DNA of 64,000 bases, from contig NZ_BMYK01000012.1 of NCBI RefSeq assembly GCF_014652235.1, positions 82,521-146,520 of the forward strand, given 5' to 3'. Positions 16,394 to 24,117 of the stretch are shown here, piece after piece. Each line of letters starts with the position of its first letter. Position 1 is the first letter of the stretch. The translations under genes and the position numbers were made by a program. This DNA is from Pseudorhodoferax aquiterrae. Lineage in GTDB: Bacteria > Pseudomonadota > Gammaproteobacteria > Burkholderiales > Burkholderiaceae_C. The notes beneath the pieces were generated by a model. It saw only the letters and a list, made by a program, of their open reading frames with translations. It did not search any database and was not told the origin of the DNA.

Positions 16394-16417
16394 ATCTGGC
16401 CGGATTCTTCGCCAGAT
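16394..16417. promoter_or_regulatory. Perfect 7-bp dyad in the fliF/fliE divergent promoter region
   Basis: ATCTGGC and GCCAGAT are separated by exactly 10 bases in the 175-bp region between divergent fliF and fliE. The size and spacing would suit an operator for a dimeric activator or repressor placed on one face of the helix. No FlhDC consensus or sigma-54 box was convincingly recognised, so the factor is unknown. Confidence 0.35.
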
Positions 16418-16504
16418 AAGCGCGCGGATTGGCCAGCATTTCAGCCCATGGCAGCGGCCGGCGGCCACTAGGATTGCCGTCATCCCCCAAGCCTGGACGC
16501 CACC

Positions 16505-16828
16505 ATGGACCTGCGCCTCACCCCCTCGATCGGCTCCACCATCGCCCGCCCGGCACCGGCGGCGGGCACAGCCGCGCGCGGCGTCGCCACCGAAGCCAAG
16601 GAACAGGCGGGCTTTTCCACAGCGCTCAAGAGCGCGCTGGTGTCGGTCAGCGGCGCCCAGGGCGAATCCGGCCGGCTCTCGCGCGAGGTCCAGCTCGAGA
16701 ACCCCCAGGTCAGCCTGGAAGAGACCATGGTGGCGATCCAGAAGGCCCAGATCGGCTTTCAGGCCACCTTGCATGTGCGCAACCGCATGGTGCAGGCCTA
16801 CACCGACATCATGAACATGCAGGTCTGA
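16505..16828 (+). CDS. fliE: Flagellar hook-basal body protein FliE
   Basis: A 107-residue rod/MS-ring junction protein, standard length. The C-terminal helix carries the usual pattern (VSLEETMVAIQKAQIGFQATLHVRNRMVQAY, residues 68 onward, read in part). It is divergent from fliF across a 175-bp regulatory region and followed by a strong terminator, so it is a single-gene transcript here. No strong ribosome site precedes the ATG. Confidence 0.96.
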   Translation: MDLRLTPSIGSTIARPAPAAGTAARGVATEAKEQAGFSTALKSALVSVSGAQGESGRLSREVQLENPQVSLEETMVAIQKAQIGFQATLHVRNRMVQAYTDIMNMQV

Positions 16829-16861
16829 GCCCCCTCCCTGCCCGCCCCCCCCCAAACGACA

Positions 16862-16887
16862 AGAGCCGCCCATCGGGCGGCTCTTTG
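16862..16887. terminator. Bidirectional intrinsic terminator between fliE and fliT
   Basis: A perfect 10-bp GC-rich stem (AGAGCCGCCC and GGGCGGCTCT, loop ATC) followed by TTTG on the plus strand. It lies 33 nt behind the fliE stop and 37 nt before the fliT stop on the other strand, so it can end both convergent transcripts. Confidence 0.85.
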
Positions 16888-16924
16888 CATTGGGGCGGTG
16901 GCGCCAGGCCACCGCGGCGGGCGC

Positions 16925-17224
16925 TCAGTGCAGCAGCTGCGGCCGGCTCTCCAGCATGTATTCGAACTGCGTGAGCCAGGGCTCGGTGAGGCAGCGGATC
17001 TCGGCGTCGTTGCGCAGGATGCGCTGCATGATGCGCGCCTTCTCCTTGCGCTGCTCGGCCGTGAGCTGCTCGGTCTGCGCCTGGTGGCGCAGCTGTTCGA
17101 TCAGCACGGCGCAGGCGCCCTCGTGGCGCACCACCTCGTCCCAGTCTTCCTGCTGGGCGGCCCGCAGCATCTTGACGCTGCTGTCCTCGATGGCCTTGTA
17201 GTAGTCGATCAGCATGTGCGACAT
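16925..17224 (-). CDS. fliT: Flagellar chaperone FliT-like protein
   Basis: A small helical protein of 99 residues directly downstream of fliS (11-nt gap) in fliD-fliS-fliT order. FliT proteins are export chaperones for the cap protein FliD and can inhibit FlhDC. Sequence conservation in the family is low. Size, helicity (YYKAIEDSSVKMLRAAQQEDWDEVVRHE) and position support the call. A start at the fourth codon (also Met) is possible. Confidence 0.85.
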   Translation of the reverse strand: MSHMLIDYYKAIEDSSVKMLRAAQQEDWDEVVRHEGACAVLIEQLRHQAQTEQLTAEQRKEKARIMQRILRNDAEIRCLTEPWLTQFEYMLESRPQLLH

Positions 17225-17235
17225 GGTGCTGCTGC

Positions 17236-17664
17236 TCAGGAAGCGGCCGGCTGGCCGGCGGGGGTGGCAATGCTCTTCCAGGCGCCGTAGACCGGCACGA
17301 TCAGGTCAATCACTTCTTGGATCATCGGCGCGTCGTTGTGGATGTTGGCTCTTGTGAGTCGGCTGATGCTGTAGTTGTAGACACCGCGCAGGTTGGTCGC
17401 CAGCTCGCCGCCTGCGGCATCGTTGAGGGCGGCCTTGAGGCCTTCCTCGAGGATGCGCACGGCCTTGCCGATTTCCTTGCCCTTGGTCTCCATGTCACCC
17501 CGCATTGTGGCGGCGTGGGCCTGGCGCAATGCGGCAAGCAAGCCCTCATAAAGCAGGCAAATCAGCTGATGGGGGCTGGCGCCTTCCACGCTGGTCTGGG
17601 TGCCAACGCGCTTGTAGGCGGCTGCGGAGCGGGAACTGACCGAGGTGAACATCGAAGAGCCCAT
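17236..17664 (-). CDS. fliS: Flagellin chaperone FliS
   Basis: A 142-residue FliS, which binds the C-terminus of flagellin and stops early polymerisation in the cytoplasm. It has the family features AYKRVGTQTSVEGASPHQLICLLYEGLLAAL (residues 16-46, read in part), the KGKEIGKAVRILEEGL helix, and YNYSISRLTRANI. A near-perfect FliA promoter lies upstream at 17687-17713, so fliS-fliT can be transcribed separately from fliD. Confidence 0.97.
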   Translation of the reverse strand: MGSSMFTSVSSRSAAAYKRVGTQTSVEGASPHQLICLLYEGLLAALRQAHAATMRGDMETKGKEIGKAVRILEEGLKAALNDAAGGELATNLRGVYNYSISRLTRANIHNDAPMIQEVIDLIVPVYGAWKSIATPAGQPAAS

Positions 17665-17686
17665 GAAACTGTCGTTGATGTTGTGG

Positions 17687-17713
17687 TTATCGGCAGGACG
17701 GGCCCGGACTCAA
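17687..17713 (-). promoter_or_regulatory. FliA (sigma-28) promoter for fliS-fliT
   Basis: On the minus strand TTGAGTCC-N11-GCCGATAA. The -10 box matches the sigma-28 consensus at all eight positions, the spacer is the expected 11 nt, and the -35 box matches 4 of 8. The -10 box lies about 22 nt before the fliS start codon. Confidence 0.7.
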
Positions 17714-17738
17714 GAGCTGCGTGCGTGAAAAACCGGTG

Positions 17739-19172
17739 TCAGTCGTTCTTCTTGTTCCACTGCGAAACCTGCTGGTCCATGTAGTTGGCCAGGGCCTGCA
17801 GCGTGCCCATCTTCACGTCCAGGGCGGTGTAGGTCTTGCGCAGGCGGGCCTCGGCCAGCGTGGCGCGGTCGTTGACCTTGTCCTGCTCGCTGAGATTGCG
17901 GTCGGACTCGCGCGCCAGGGCGTCGGTCTTGTTGTTGAGCAGGCCGTCGAACGACAGGACTTCGCCCGTGTAGCTCTTCATGCGCGCGGCGAGGCCCGTG
18001 GCGGTGCCGTCGGCGTTGCGCTGGATGAACAGCTTCTTGACGTTCTCCAGATCGTCCAGAGAAGTGCTGAGCTTGGCGCCGTTGACAGTCAGATTGCCAT
18101 CGCGCCCCATCGTGATGCCGATGTCGGACAGGGAGTTGAACACGTTGCCCGTCATCCCGTTCGTTGCCAGTACCGATCGCAGGCTGTTGCGCAGGCCGAC
18201 GGCAGTGCCATCGCCCTGCAGGTCGCCGGCGGTCTTGGTCTCGCTGTCGTACTTGGTGGAAGTGGCCAGCAGCGTGTTGACTGCGTTGTAGGCGTCGACG
18301 AACTCCTGGATGTTCTTGGTCATCGCCTCCTTGTCCACGGTGGTCGTGATCAGGGCATCGGCGCCGGCCGGCGTGACTTCGTTCAGCGAGATGGTCAGGC
18401 CTGGCACGGCATTGACCAGCTGGTTTTTCGCAGAGGTCACGGTGATGCCGTTGATCGTGGCCACGGCATCCTGGGCCGCCTGGTAGCTGTTGGCCGCCAT
18501 GCCCACGGTGGGCTGGGCCAGATCGAATGCCAGCCGCGACAGGCCGGCGTTGTCGGCGTTGTTGCCATCATCGTCGGCCGTGGTGATGCGAAAGCCCGAC
18601 ACGGCGCCGGTCTCTTTGGAACGCAGCATCAGCCGATCGCCCGAAGCGTCGGACAGCACGGTCGCGACGACCCCGGCGCCGGAGTCGTTGATCTTGGCAG
18701 CCACCTGCGCCAGCGTGTCCGTCGCGCCGACGGTGACATTGACGGCCGCTGCGGTACCTGCCGTGAACACGCCGGCATTCCAGCTGCCGATCTCCAGCGT
18801 CAACTGTCCCGACCCGATGGTCCCACCGGCGGAGATGGCGGTGGACACGGTCGATTGCGACTGCGCCAGCTTCTGGACGCCGACGGAAAAGCTGGTGGCA
18901 GCCGCGATGCCGGTGACGCTGACCGATACGGCCGATTCCTTGGACGACTTGACGGCGAGCGTGTTCCAGCCGCTGTCCAGCGTCAGCTTGGAGACGGCGT
19001 CCTGGAGGGTGGACACGAGCGACTTGATCTCGCCATAGGAGGACACCTTGGTCTGGATCTTTTCCGCCTTGGCCTGCAGCCCTTCCAGCGGCTTCTTCTC
19101 CAGCGCGACCAGCTTGCTGATGATGTCCTCGACCTCGAGGCCGCTACCGATACCGACCGATGTGATGGCCAT
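17739..19172 (-). CDS. fliD: Flagellar filament cap protein FliD (HAP2)
   Basis: A 477-residue filament cap that folds flagellin at the growing tip. The N-terminal domain is typical (SVGIGSGLEVEDIISKLVALEKKPL, residues 4 onward, read in part). The middle is variable, and the C-terminal coiled-coil domain ends QALANYMDQQVSQWNKKND. The chosen ATG at 19172 has a GAGGAG site. It lies 116 nt behind fliC1, with a terminator and a weak FliA box between them. Confidence 0.97.
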   Translation of the reverse strand: MAITSVGIGSGLEVEDIISKLVALEKKPLEGLQAKAEKIQTKVSSYGEIKSLVSTLQDAVSKLTLDSGWNTLAVKSSKESAVSVSVTGIAAATSFSVGVQKLAQSQSTVSTAISAGGTIGSGQLTLEIGSWNAGVFTAGTAAAVNVTVGATDTLAQVAAKINDSGAGVVATVLSDASGDRLMLRSKETGAVSGFRITTADDDGNNADNAGLSRLAFDLAQPTVGMAANSYQAAQDAVATINGITVTSAKNQLVNAVPGLTISLNEVTPAGADALITTTVDKEAMTKNIQEFVDAYNAVNTLLATSTKYDSETKTAGDLQGDGTAVGLRNSLRSVLATNGMTGNVFNSLSDIGITMGRDGNLTVNGAKLSTSLDDLENVKKLFIQRNADGTATGLAARMKSYTGEVLSFDGLLNNKTDALARESDRNLSEQDKVNDRATLAEARLRKTYTALDVKMGTLQALANYMDQQVSQWNKKND

Positions 19173-19205
19173 GCCGATCTCCTCGCGCCGAAAGCGCACA
19201 AACGC

Positions 19206-19232
19206 AAAACGGCGGACAGGGTAGCACCCTTG
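19206..19232 (-). promoter_or_regulatory. Possible weak FliA promoter for fliD
   Basis: On the minus strand CAAGGGTG-N11-GCCGTTTT. The GCCG core and the spacer length fit sigma-28, but only about half of each box matches consensus. It lies just upstream of fliD and downstream of the fliC1 terminator, where a promoter is expected. Confidence 0.35.
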
Positions 19233-19251
19233 CCCGCCATCCAAAGCGCCG

Positions 19252-19275
19252 AAAAGCGCCCCTGTCCAGGGCGCT
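19252..19275 (-). terminator. Intrinsic terminator of fliC1
   Basis: On the minus strand the stem AGCGCCC/GGGCGCT with a 7-nt loop is followed directly by TTTTC, 14 nt after the fliC1 stop codon. It separates the abundant flagellin transcript from fliD. Confidence 0.75.
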
Positions 19276-19288
19276 CATCGGTAGCTGC

Positions 19289-20488
19289 TTACTGCAGCAG
19301 GGCCAGCACGCCCTGCGGCAGTTGGTTGGCCTGGGCCACCATGGCGGTACCGGCCTGCTGCAGGATCTGCGTACGCGACAGGTTGGCGGTCTCCTTGGCG
19401 AAGTCGGCGTCCACGATGCGGCCGCGCGATGCCGACAGGTTCTCCACCTGGATTTCGATGGAGCCCACGGCGTTCTCGAAGCGGCTCTGCAGAGCACCGA
19501 GGTCTGCACGGGAGTTGTTGACCTGATCGATCGCGTTGTCGATCTTCTTGAGGGCAACCCATGCGTCGGCCTGCGTTTCCACCGTCAGGGTGTCGATGCC
19601 AGACACTGCAGTACCGCTGGCAGCAGCGATGGTGACCGACGAGAAACCGGTGCTTGCAGCGCTCAGTCCGGAGAACGTGATCGCCGTGACGGCGTTGCCG
19701 GATGCGTCGACCTTGGAGGAGCGGAACTCCACGCTGAAACCAGTCACCTTGTCGCCGGACAGGAAGGCCGTGACACCGGTATCGGCCGACGCGCGGTTGA
19801 TCGCCTCCACGACCTGACCCATGCGCTCCTGCGCCGAGCTGGCGGCCTTGATCGCGCCGAGGTCGGTGGTGACGCCATCGACCGTGATGGACAGCGTGTT
19901 GGCCGAGATGGCCGTCAGCGAGGTGATGCCGGACGCACCGATACCCGTGACCGACGATGTGCCGTAGTTGACATTGGCCAGGCCCTTGGCCGTGGAGTTC
20001 GTCAGCGCGCCGACCGTGATGTTGTCGCCCGAGTTGGCGCCCACCTGGAACACCGCGCCCGAGAAGCTGCCGTCCAGGATCTTGGTGCCGTTGAAGTTGG
20101 TTTGCTTGGCCACCCGGTCGATTTCGTCGGTCAGCTGCTTGACTTCGGCCTGCAGTGCCTTGCGGTCGGCCGTGCTATTGGTGGCATTGGAGGACTGCAC
20201 CGCCAGTTCACGCATGCGCTGCAGCATGTCGCCCACCTTGCCCAGCGCGCCTTCGGCCGTCTGCGACAGCGAGATGCCGTCGTTGGCGTTGCGCGCCGCC
20301 ACCGTGTTGCCACGGACCTGCGTGCTCATGCGCTCGGCGATGGCCAGGCCGGCCGCGTCGTCCTTCGCACTGTTGACGCGCAGGCCGGAAGACAGGCGTT
20401 GCATCGAGGTCGCCAGCGAACTCTGCGAGGAACTGAGGTTTCGCTGTGCATTCAGCGAAATGACGTTGGTGTTGATGGTCTGTGCCAT
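19289..20488 (-). CDS. fliC: Flagellin FliC (copy 1)
   Basis: A 399-residue flagellin. The N-terminal D0/D1 domain starts MAQTINTNVISLNAQRNL and the C-terminal coiled D0 domain has NLSRTQILQQAGTAMVAQANQ; the central surface domain covers about residues 175-310. It is a close paralogue of the flagellin at 20845, and the two are arranged head to head. It has the better FliA promoter of the two and its own terminator. The surface Ser/Thr-rich middle is where glycosylation by the neighbouring island would be expected. Confidence 0.98.
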   Translation of the reverse strand: MAQTINTNVISLNAQRNLSSSQSSLATSMQRLSSGLRVNSAKDDAAGLAIAERMSTQVRGNTVAARNANDGISLSQTAEGALGKVGDMLQRMRELAVQSSNATNSTADRKALQAEVKQLTDEIDRVAKQTNFNGTKILDGSFSGAVFQVGANSGDNITVGALTNSTAKGLANVNYGTSSVTGIGASGITSLTAISANTLSITVDGVTTDLGAIKAASSAQERMGQVVEAINRASADTGVTAFLSGDKVTGFSVEFRSSKVDASGNAVTAITFSGLSAASTGFSSVTIAAASGTAVSGIDTLTVETQADAWVALKKIDNAIDQVNNSRADLGALQSRFENAVGSIEIQVENLSASRGRIVDADFAKETANLSRTQILQQAGTAMVAQANQLPQGVLALLQ

Positions 20489-20844
20489 GAAAAGACTCCA
20501 AAAAAGCGGCAAAACGCCGATCACAACGCCAGCACCGCGCTGGCCGCCCTGACCGGTGGCGGCGAGAAAGCATTTGATTCCAAAGGCTTTTTCTCTGCCA
20601 CTTTGCCGGCCAACGGGTCCTTCGAGACCCATTGCACAGGTTTTCGGACCGCTCCCGGAAAACTTGAGGGCCTGTTTAGGTCCCGCAGCAGAAAAGGCGC
20701 AACTTTTGGACGCTTTTCGGCCGTATGCGGCGGCGTCACGTCTCCAGAATTCCGAGCACGCCCAGGAACGTGGGCGCCGACGGTGCGCTGATCTGGCGCG
20801 GCCGACCCGGTTCCACCCCCTTGGACAAGTAGGAGCACCCTTCC
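20489..20844. other. Divergent regulatory region between the two flagellin genes
   Basis: These 356 bp contain no convincing gene. They hold the FliA promoter of fliC1 (20641-20667, minus strand) and the ribosome site of fliC2 (AGGAG, 9 nt before its ATG). The sequence around the fliC1 promoter is partly symmetrical (GTTTTC and GAAAAC flank it), so a plus-strand reading gives only a poor sigma-28 match. The leader of fliC1 is about 150 nt, long enough for post-transcriptional control. Confidence 0.7.
20641..20667 (-). promoter_or_regulatory. FliA (sigma-28) promoter for fliC1
   Basis: On the minus strand TCAAGTTT-N11-TCCGAAAA. The -35 box matches sigma-28 consensus TAAAGTTT at 7 of 8 positions, the -10 box matches GCCGATAA at 6 of 8, and the spacer is 11 nt. 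It lies about 150 nt upstream of the fliC1 start codon. Confidence 0.72.
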
Positions 20845-22047
20845 ATGGCCTCGACGATCAACACCAATTCCATCTCGCTCAATGCCCAGCGCAATCTGAG
20901 CGCCTCCCAGGGTTCGCTGGCGACCTCGATGCAACGCCTGTCTTCCGGTCTGCGCGTCAACAGCGCAAAGGACGACGCGGCCGGATTGGCCATCGCCGAG
21001 CGCATGAACACCCAGGTGCGAGGACAAACAGTGGCGGCACGCAACGCCAACGACGGCATTTCGCTGGGCCAGACGGCCGAAGGTGCGCTGGGCAAGGTCG
21101 GCGACATGCTGCAGCGCATGCGTGAACTCGCCGTACAAGCGTCGAACGCCACCAACAGCAAGGCCGACCGTGCCGCGTTGCAGGCCGAGGTTGCCCAGTT
21201 GCGCGATGAAGTTGACCGGGTGGCCAAGCAAACCAGCTTCAACGGCACCAAGATCCTCGACGGAACGTTCTCCGGGGCCGTTTTCCAGGTCGGCGCCAAC
21301 TCGGGCGACAACATCACTGTGGGCGCCCTGACGGACACAACGGCCAAGGGCCTGTCGCGGATCGCCTACGGCACCTCCACGATCACCGGCATCGCCGCCG
21401 CCGGCATCACCTCGCTCAACGCGATCGGCGGCAGCACTCTGTCGATCACCGTGGGCGGTGTCACCACCGACCTGGGCCCGATCAAGGCCGCCAACTCGAG
21501 CACCGAACGGCTGGGCCAAGTCATCGAGGCCATCAACCGCAAGTCGGCCGATACCGGTGTGACGGCCTTCCTGTCCGGCGACCAGGTGACCGGCTTTTCG
21601 GTCGATTTCCGCTCGTCGCGCGTGGACGCCTCGGGCAACGCTGTGACCGGCATCACCTTCGCGGGCCTCACCGCAGCGAGTACGGGCATCAGTTCCGTGG
21701 CCATCGTGGCGGCCTCGGGCACCGCCACCTCCGGCATCGACACACTGACGATCGCCACACAGGCCGATGCCTGGGTGGCGCTGAAGAAGATCGACAGTGC
21801 CTTGGACCAGGTCAACGAGGCGCGCGCCGACCTCGGCGCCTTGCAAAGCCGCTTCGAGAACTCCGTTGCCAACGTGGAAATCCAGATCGAGAACCTGGCC
21901 GCCGCCCGCGGGCGCATCGTCGATGCCGACTTCGCCAAGGAGACGGCGAACCTGTCGCGCACCCAAATCCTGCAACAGGCCGGCACTGCGATGGTGGCCC
22001 AGGCGAATCAGCTGCCGCAGCAAGTTCTCCAACTGCTGCAGTCTTGA
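20845..22047 (+). CDS. fliC: Flagellin FliC (copy 2)
   Basis: A 400-residue flagellin with the same domain layout as copy 1, from MASTINTNSISLNAQRNLS to the terminal coiled segment LPQQVLQLLQS. The terminal domains are nearly identical to copy 1, while the central domain differs at many positions. It is divergent from copy 1, and together the genes form an inverted repeat of about 1.2 kb per arm. An AGGAG site precedes the ATG. No strong FliA box was found upstream, so expression may differ from copy 1. The glycosylation island begins 67 nt downstream. Confidence 0.97.
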   Translation: MASTINTNSISLNAQRNLSASQGSLATSMQRLSSGLRVNSAKDDAAGLAIAERMNTQVRGQTVAARNANDGISLGQTAEGALGKVGDMLQRMRELAVQASNATNSKADRAALQAEVAQLRDEVDRVAKQTSFNGTKILDGTFSGAVFQVGANSGDNITVGALTDTTAKGLSRIAYGTSTITGIAAAGITSLNAIGGSTLSITVGGVTTDLGPIKAANSSTERLGQVIEAINRKSADTGVTAFLSGDQVTGFSVDFRSSRVDASGNAVTGITFAGLTAASTGISSVAIVAASGTATSGIDTLTIATQADAWVALKKIDSALDQVNEARADLGALQSRFENSVANVEIQIENLAAARGRIVDADFAKETANLSRTQILQQAGTAMVAQANQLPQQVLQLLQS

Positions 22048-22114
22048 AGCAGCCAGCGGCAGACCGCCGGCACCCGCCGCCGGCATGCGCGGCCCCGCGT
22101 GACAATTGCCCGCC

Positions 22115-23218
22115 ATGCACTTCCTGATCCTCTCGGGTGCCAACGAACGCGCCATCGTTGCGGCATGCCGCAGCCTGCGCAGCGACGGCATTGGGTTCTC
22201 AATCATTGCGCGCCCGCGACAGGATCCGATCGCACGCAGTTTTCTGACCAAGCACGTCGTCGCTACGCGATCGCAGGACACGCTGGATGTGGACGATCTG
22301 GTGCAGACCATCCTGGCGGTACGCCATCGGCTGCCCGCGCGGCTGATCTATCTGCCAGTGTCCGAAGCGCTCAATCGTCTGGTCCTGCGGCACCGGGACC
22401 GCTTGACTCAGGAGTGCCGTCTGGAAATCCCCTTGCCTTCATTGGCGACCTACGAACTGCTCTCCGACAAGGCAAGCTTCAATGCACTGGCCCTGCAGTT
22501 CGGGCTGGAGCTTCCGCCGTCGGAGACCTTGCCTCACACCGCGCCGCTGCCGCTGGTTGCCAAGCCGCATGCGGAGTTCGATGCAGCGACACACCGCAAG
22601 CTCTACCCAGTCCTGATGTTCGAGGAGCACGAGCGCCAAGCATTCTTCGCCAACGAGAACGTCGCCAACTACTTCTTCCAGCGCTTCGTCCGGGGCGCGA
22701 GCCACTACTACCTGATGTTCTTCGACCGCGCCGGTCGCTGCGCGAGCCTATTCCAGGAGAACATGGCCCAGCAACCCGGCGGAAAGTCCATCCTGGCCGC
22801 ACAGAGTTGTGACTGCCCATCGCCGGATTTCCTGGAACGGCTTACCCGCTGCATCGCGTCTACGGGTTTCTTCGGCTTCTGCATGGTGGAAGCAATCACC
22901 GTGGAAGGGCGCAGCTACCTCATCGAACTCAACCCCCGGCTATGGGGCCCGTTGTCGCTGGCCGTACGCGCCGGCTTCCGGATCGCCTGGCTCGGCGCGC
23001 CGGAAGCCATGGTCTTTCCCGCGCCGCCGGATCGGAAAGTCCGGTACGCCTGGCTGTCGGGCATGCTGGGCACCCACCTCGCCGGTCGCAAGATTCGCTG
23101 GTACCAGCGCAAGCGACGCGACTTTTACGCGCATCTGTGGTCGTTCGTCCGACAGGACATTTACTGCAGCTCGCTGGCCAGCCTTCCAATGGCCGTGCGC
23201 GAGCTGCGCAGACCCTGA
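22115..23218 (+). CDS. ATP-grasp domain protein of the flagellin modification island
   Basis: A 367-residue protein with ATP-grasp ligase features: an N-terminal pre-grasp domain (HFLILSGANERAIVAACRSL), a central region with VAKPHAEFD and a C-terminal metal/ATP loop ELNPRLWGPLSLA (E and N are the Mg2+ ligands in the family). ATP-grasp enzymes join a carboxylate to an amine or similar group through an acyl phosphate. It is clustered with a methyltransferase, a sugar aminotransferase and a GT41 transferase next to flagellin. This suggests it acylates an amino sugar, for example with an amino acid. The substrate is inferred, not shown. Confidence 0.78.
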   Translation: MHFLILSGANERAIVAACRSLRSDGIGFSIIARPRQDPIARSFLTKHVVATRSQDTLDVDDLVQTILAVRHRLPARLIYLPVSEALNRLVLRHRDRLTQECRLEIPLPSLATYELLSDKASFNALALQFGLELPPSETLPHTAPLPLVAKPHAEFDAATHRKLYPVLMFEEHERQAFFANENVANYFFQRFVRGASHYYLMFFDRAGRCASLFQENMAQQPGGKSILAAQSCDCPSPDFLERLTRCIASTGFFGFCMVEAITVEGRSYLIELNPRLWGPLSLAVRAGFRIAWLGAPEAMVFPAPPDRKVRYAWLSGMLGTHLAGRKIRWYQRKRRDFYAHLWSFVRQDIYCSSLASLPMAVRELRRP

Positions 23219-23243
23219 AACCCTCTGACAACGAAAGCCTGAC

Positions 23244-24101
23244 ATGACCGAATTGCCTGCCCAGCTGACCCAAGACTCGCTGCTCGACCTGTGGCATTCG
23301 ACCGGCAAGCACGGCATCTACCAGCAGCTTCCAGCCTTCCTGGTGCGCGACTTCGGCGTGACCGCGCCAGTGGACGAACGCTGGCGCGGCGACCGAACCC
23401 GCCTGGACTATCTGCGCACACGCATCGACTTCAGCGGCTTGCGCGTGGTGGACATCGGAGCGAATACCGGATTCTTCAGCCTGACCCTTGCGCATGACGA
23501 TGCAGCCCAGGTCACAGCCGTCGAGCCGGACCCGGCCAACAGCGCCTTTCTGAGAGCCGTCGCCCAGCATTACAGACTGGGCCAGATGCGGACCAGCAGC
23601 ACACCCGTCACGTTGGACACGGTGGCTGCGCTTCCTGAGTCTGACCTGGTGCTGCTGCTGAATGTGCTGCACCACGCTGGCGACGATTTCGACCGCAGCC
23701 ACGTGCCCGAGCCTGGCGCCCTCGCCGCCTATATGACCGACTACCTGGGCCGATTGGCGCGCACCACGCACCGCATGGTGTTTCAACTGGGCTACAACTG
23801 GTGCGGCAACAAGGCAACGCCGGTCTTGCCAGGGGTGCGCGAACCGTATGCGATGCTGGACTACCTGCAACCGGTCATGCAGGCCGCCGGATGGGTGATA
23901 GAAAGCGCAGCGCTGCGCTTCGACGTGGACGATCCCCGCATGGTCGAGATTTCAACCGATCCCCGCAGGCCGGCGCTGCAGACGCCCTCGGATGAGCTCC
24001 TGGCGCAACCCGGCGTGCAGGAGTTGCTCGGGGGACGCCCACTGACGCGCGTCAGCGAGTTTTACGCGCGTCCCCTGCTGATCTGCCGCAAGGCCGGCTG
24101 A
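23244..24101 (+). CDS. SAM-dependent methyltransferase, class I
   Basis: A 285-residue methyltransferase with motif I VVDIGANTGFFS (residues 68-79), an acidic motif II (VTAVEPDP) and motif IV-like VLLLNVLHHAG. The fold resembles the CmoB/FkbM-like groups, but the acceptor cannot be named. It starts 25 nt behind the ATP-grasp gene on the same strand and ends 16 bp from the convergent aminotransferase. A role in methylating the flagellin glycan or its acyl group is plausible from context. Confidence 0.85.
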   Translation: MTELPAQLTQDSLLDLWHSTGKHGIYQQLPAFLVRDFGVTAPVDERWRGDRTRLDYLRTRIDFSGLRVVDIGANTGFFSLTLAHDDAAQVTAVEPDPANSAFLRAVAQHYRLGQMRTSSTPVTLDTVAALPESDLVLLLNVLHHAGDDFDRSHVPEPGALAAYMTDYLGRLARTTHRMVFQLGYNWCGNKATPVLPGVREPYAMLDYLQPVMQAAGWVIESAALRFDVDDPRMVEISTDPRRPALQTPSDELLAQPGVQELLGGRPLTRVSEFYARPLLICRKAG

Positions 24102-24117
24102 ACGGCGGCGCTGCCCC

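Noticed and set aside
20600-20640. Sigma-54-like GG-N10-GC pattern on the minus strand upstream of fliC1
   Set aside because: Only the GG and GC pairs match; the TTGC part of the -12 element is absent, and a good FliA promoter already explains expression.
22048-22114. GC-rich palindrome behind fliC2 as a terminator
   Set aside because: GCCGGC arms can pair, but there is no T-run after the stem, so intrinsic termination is not supported.
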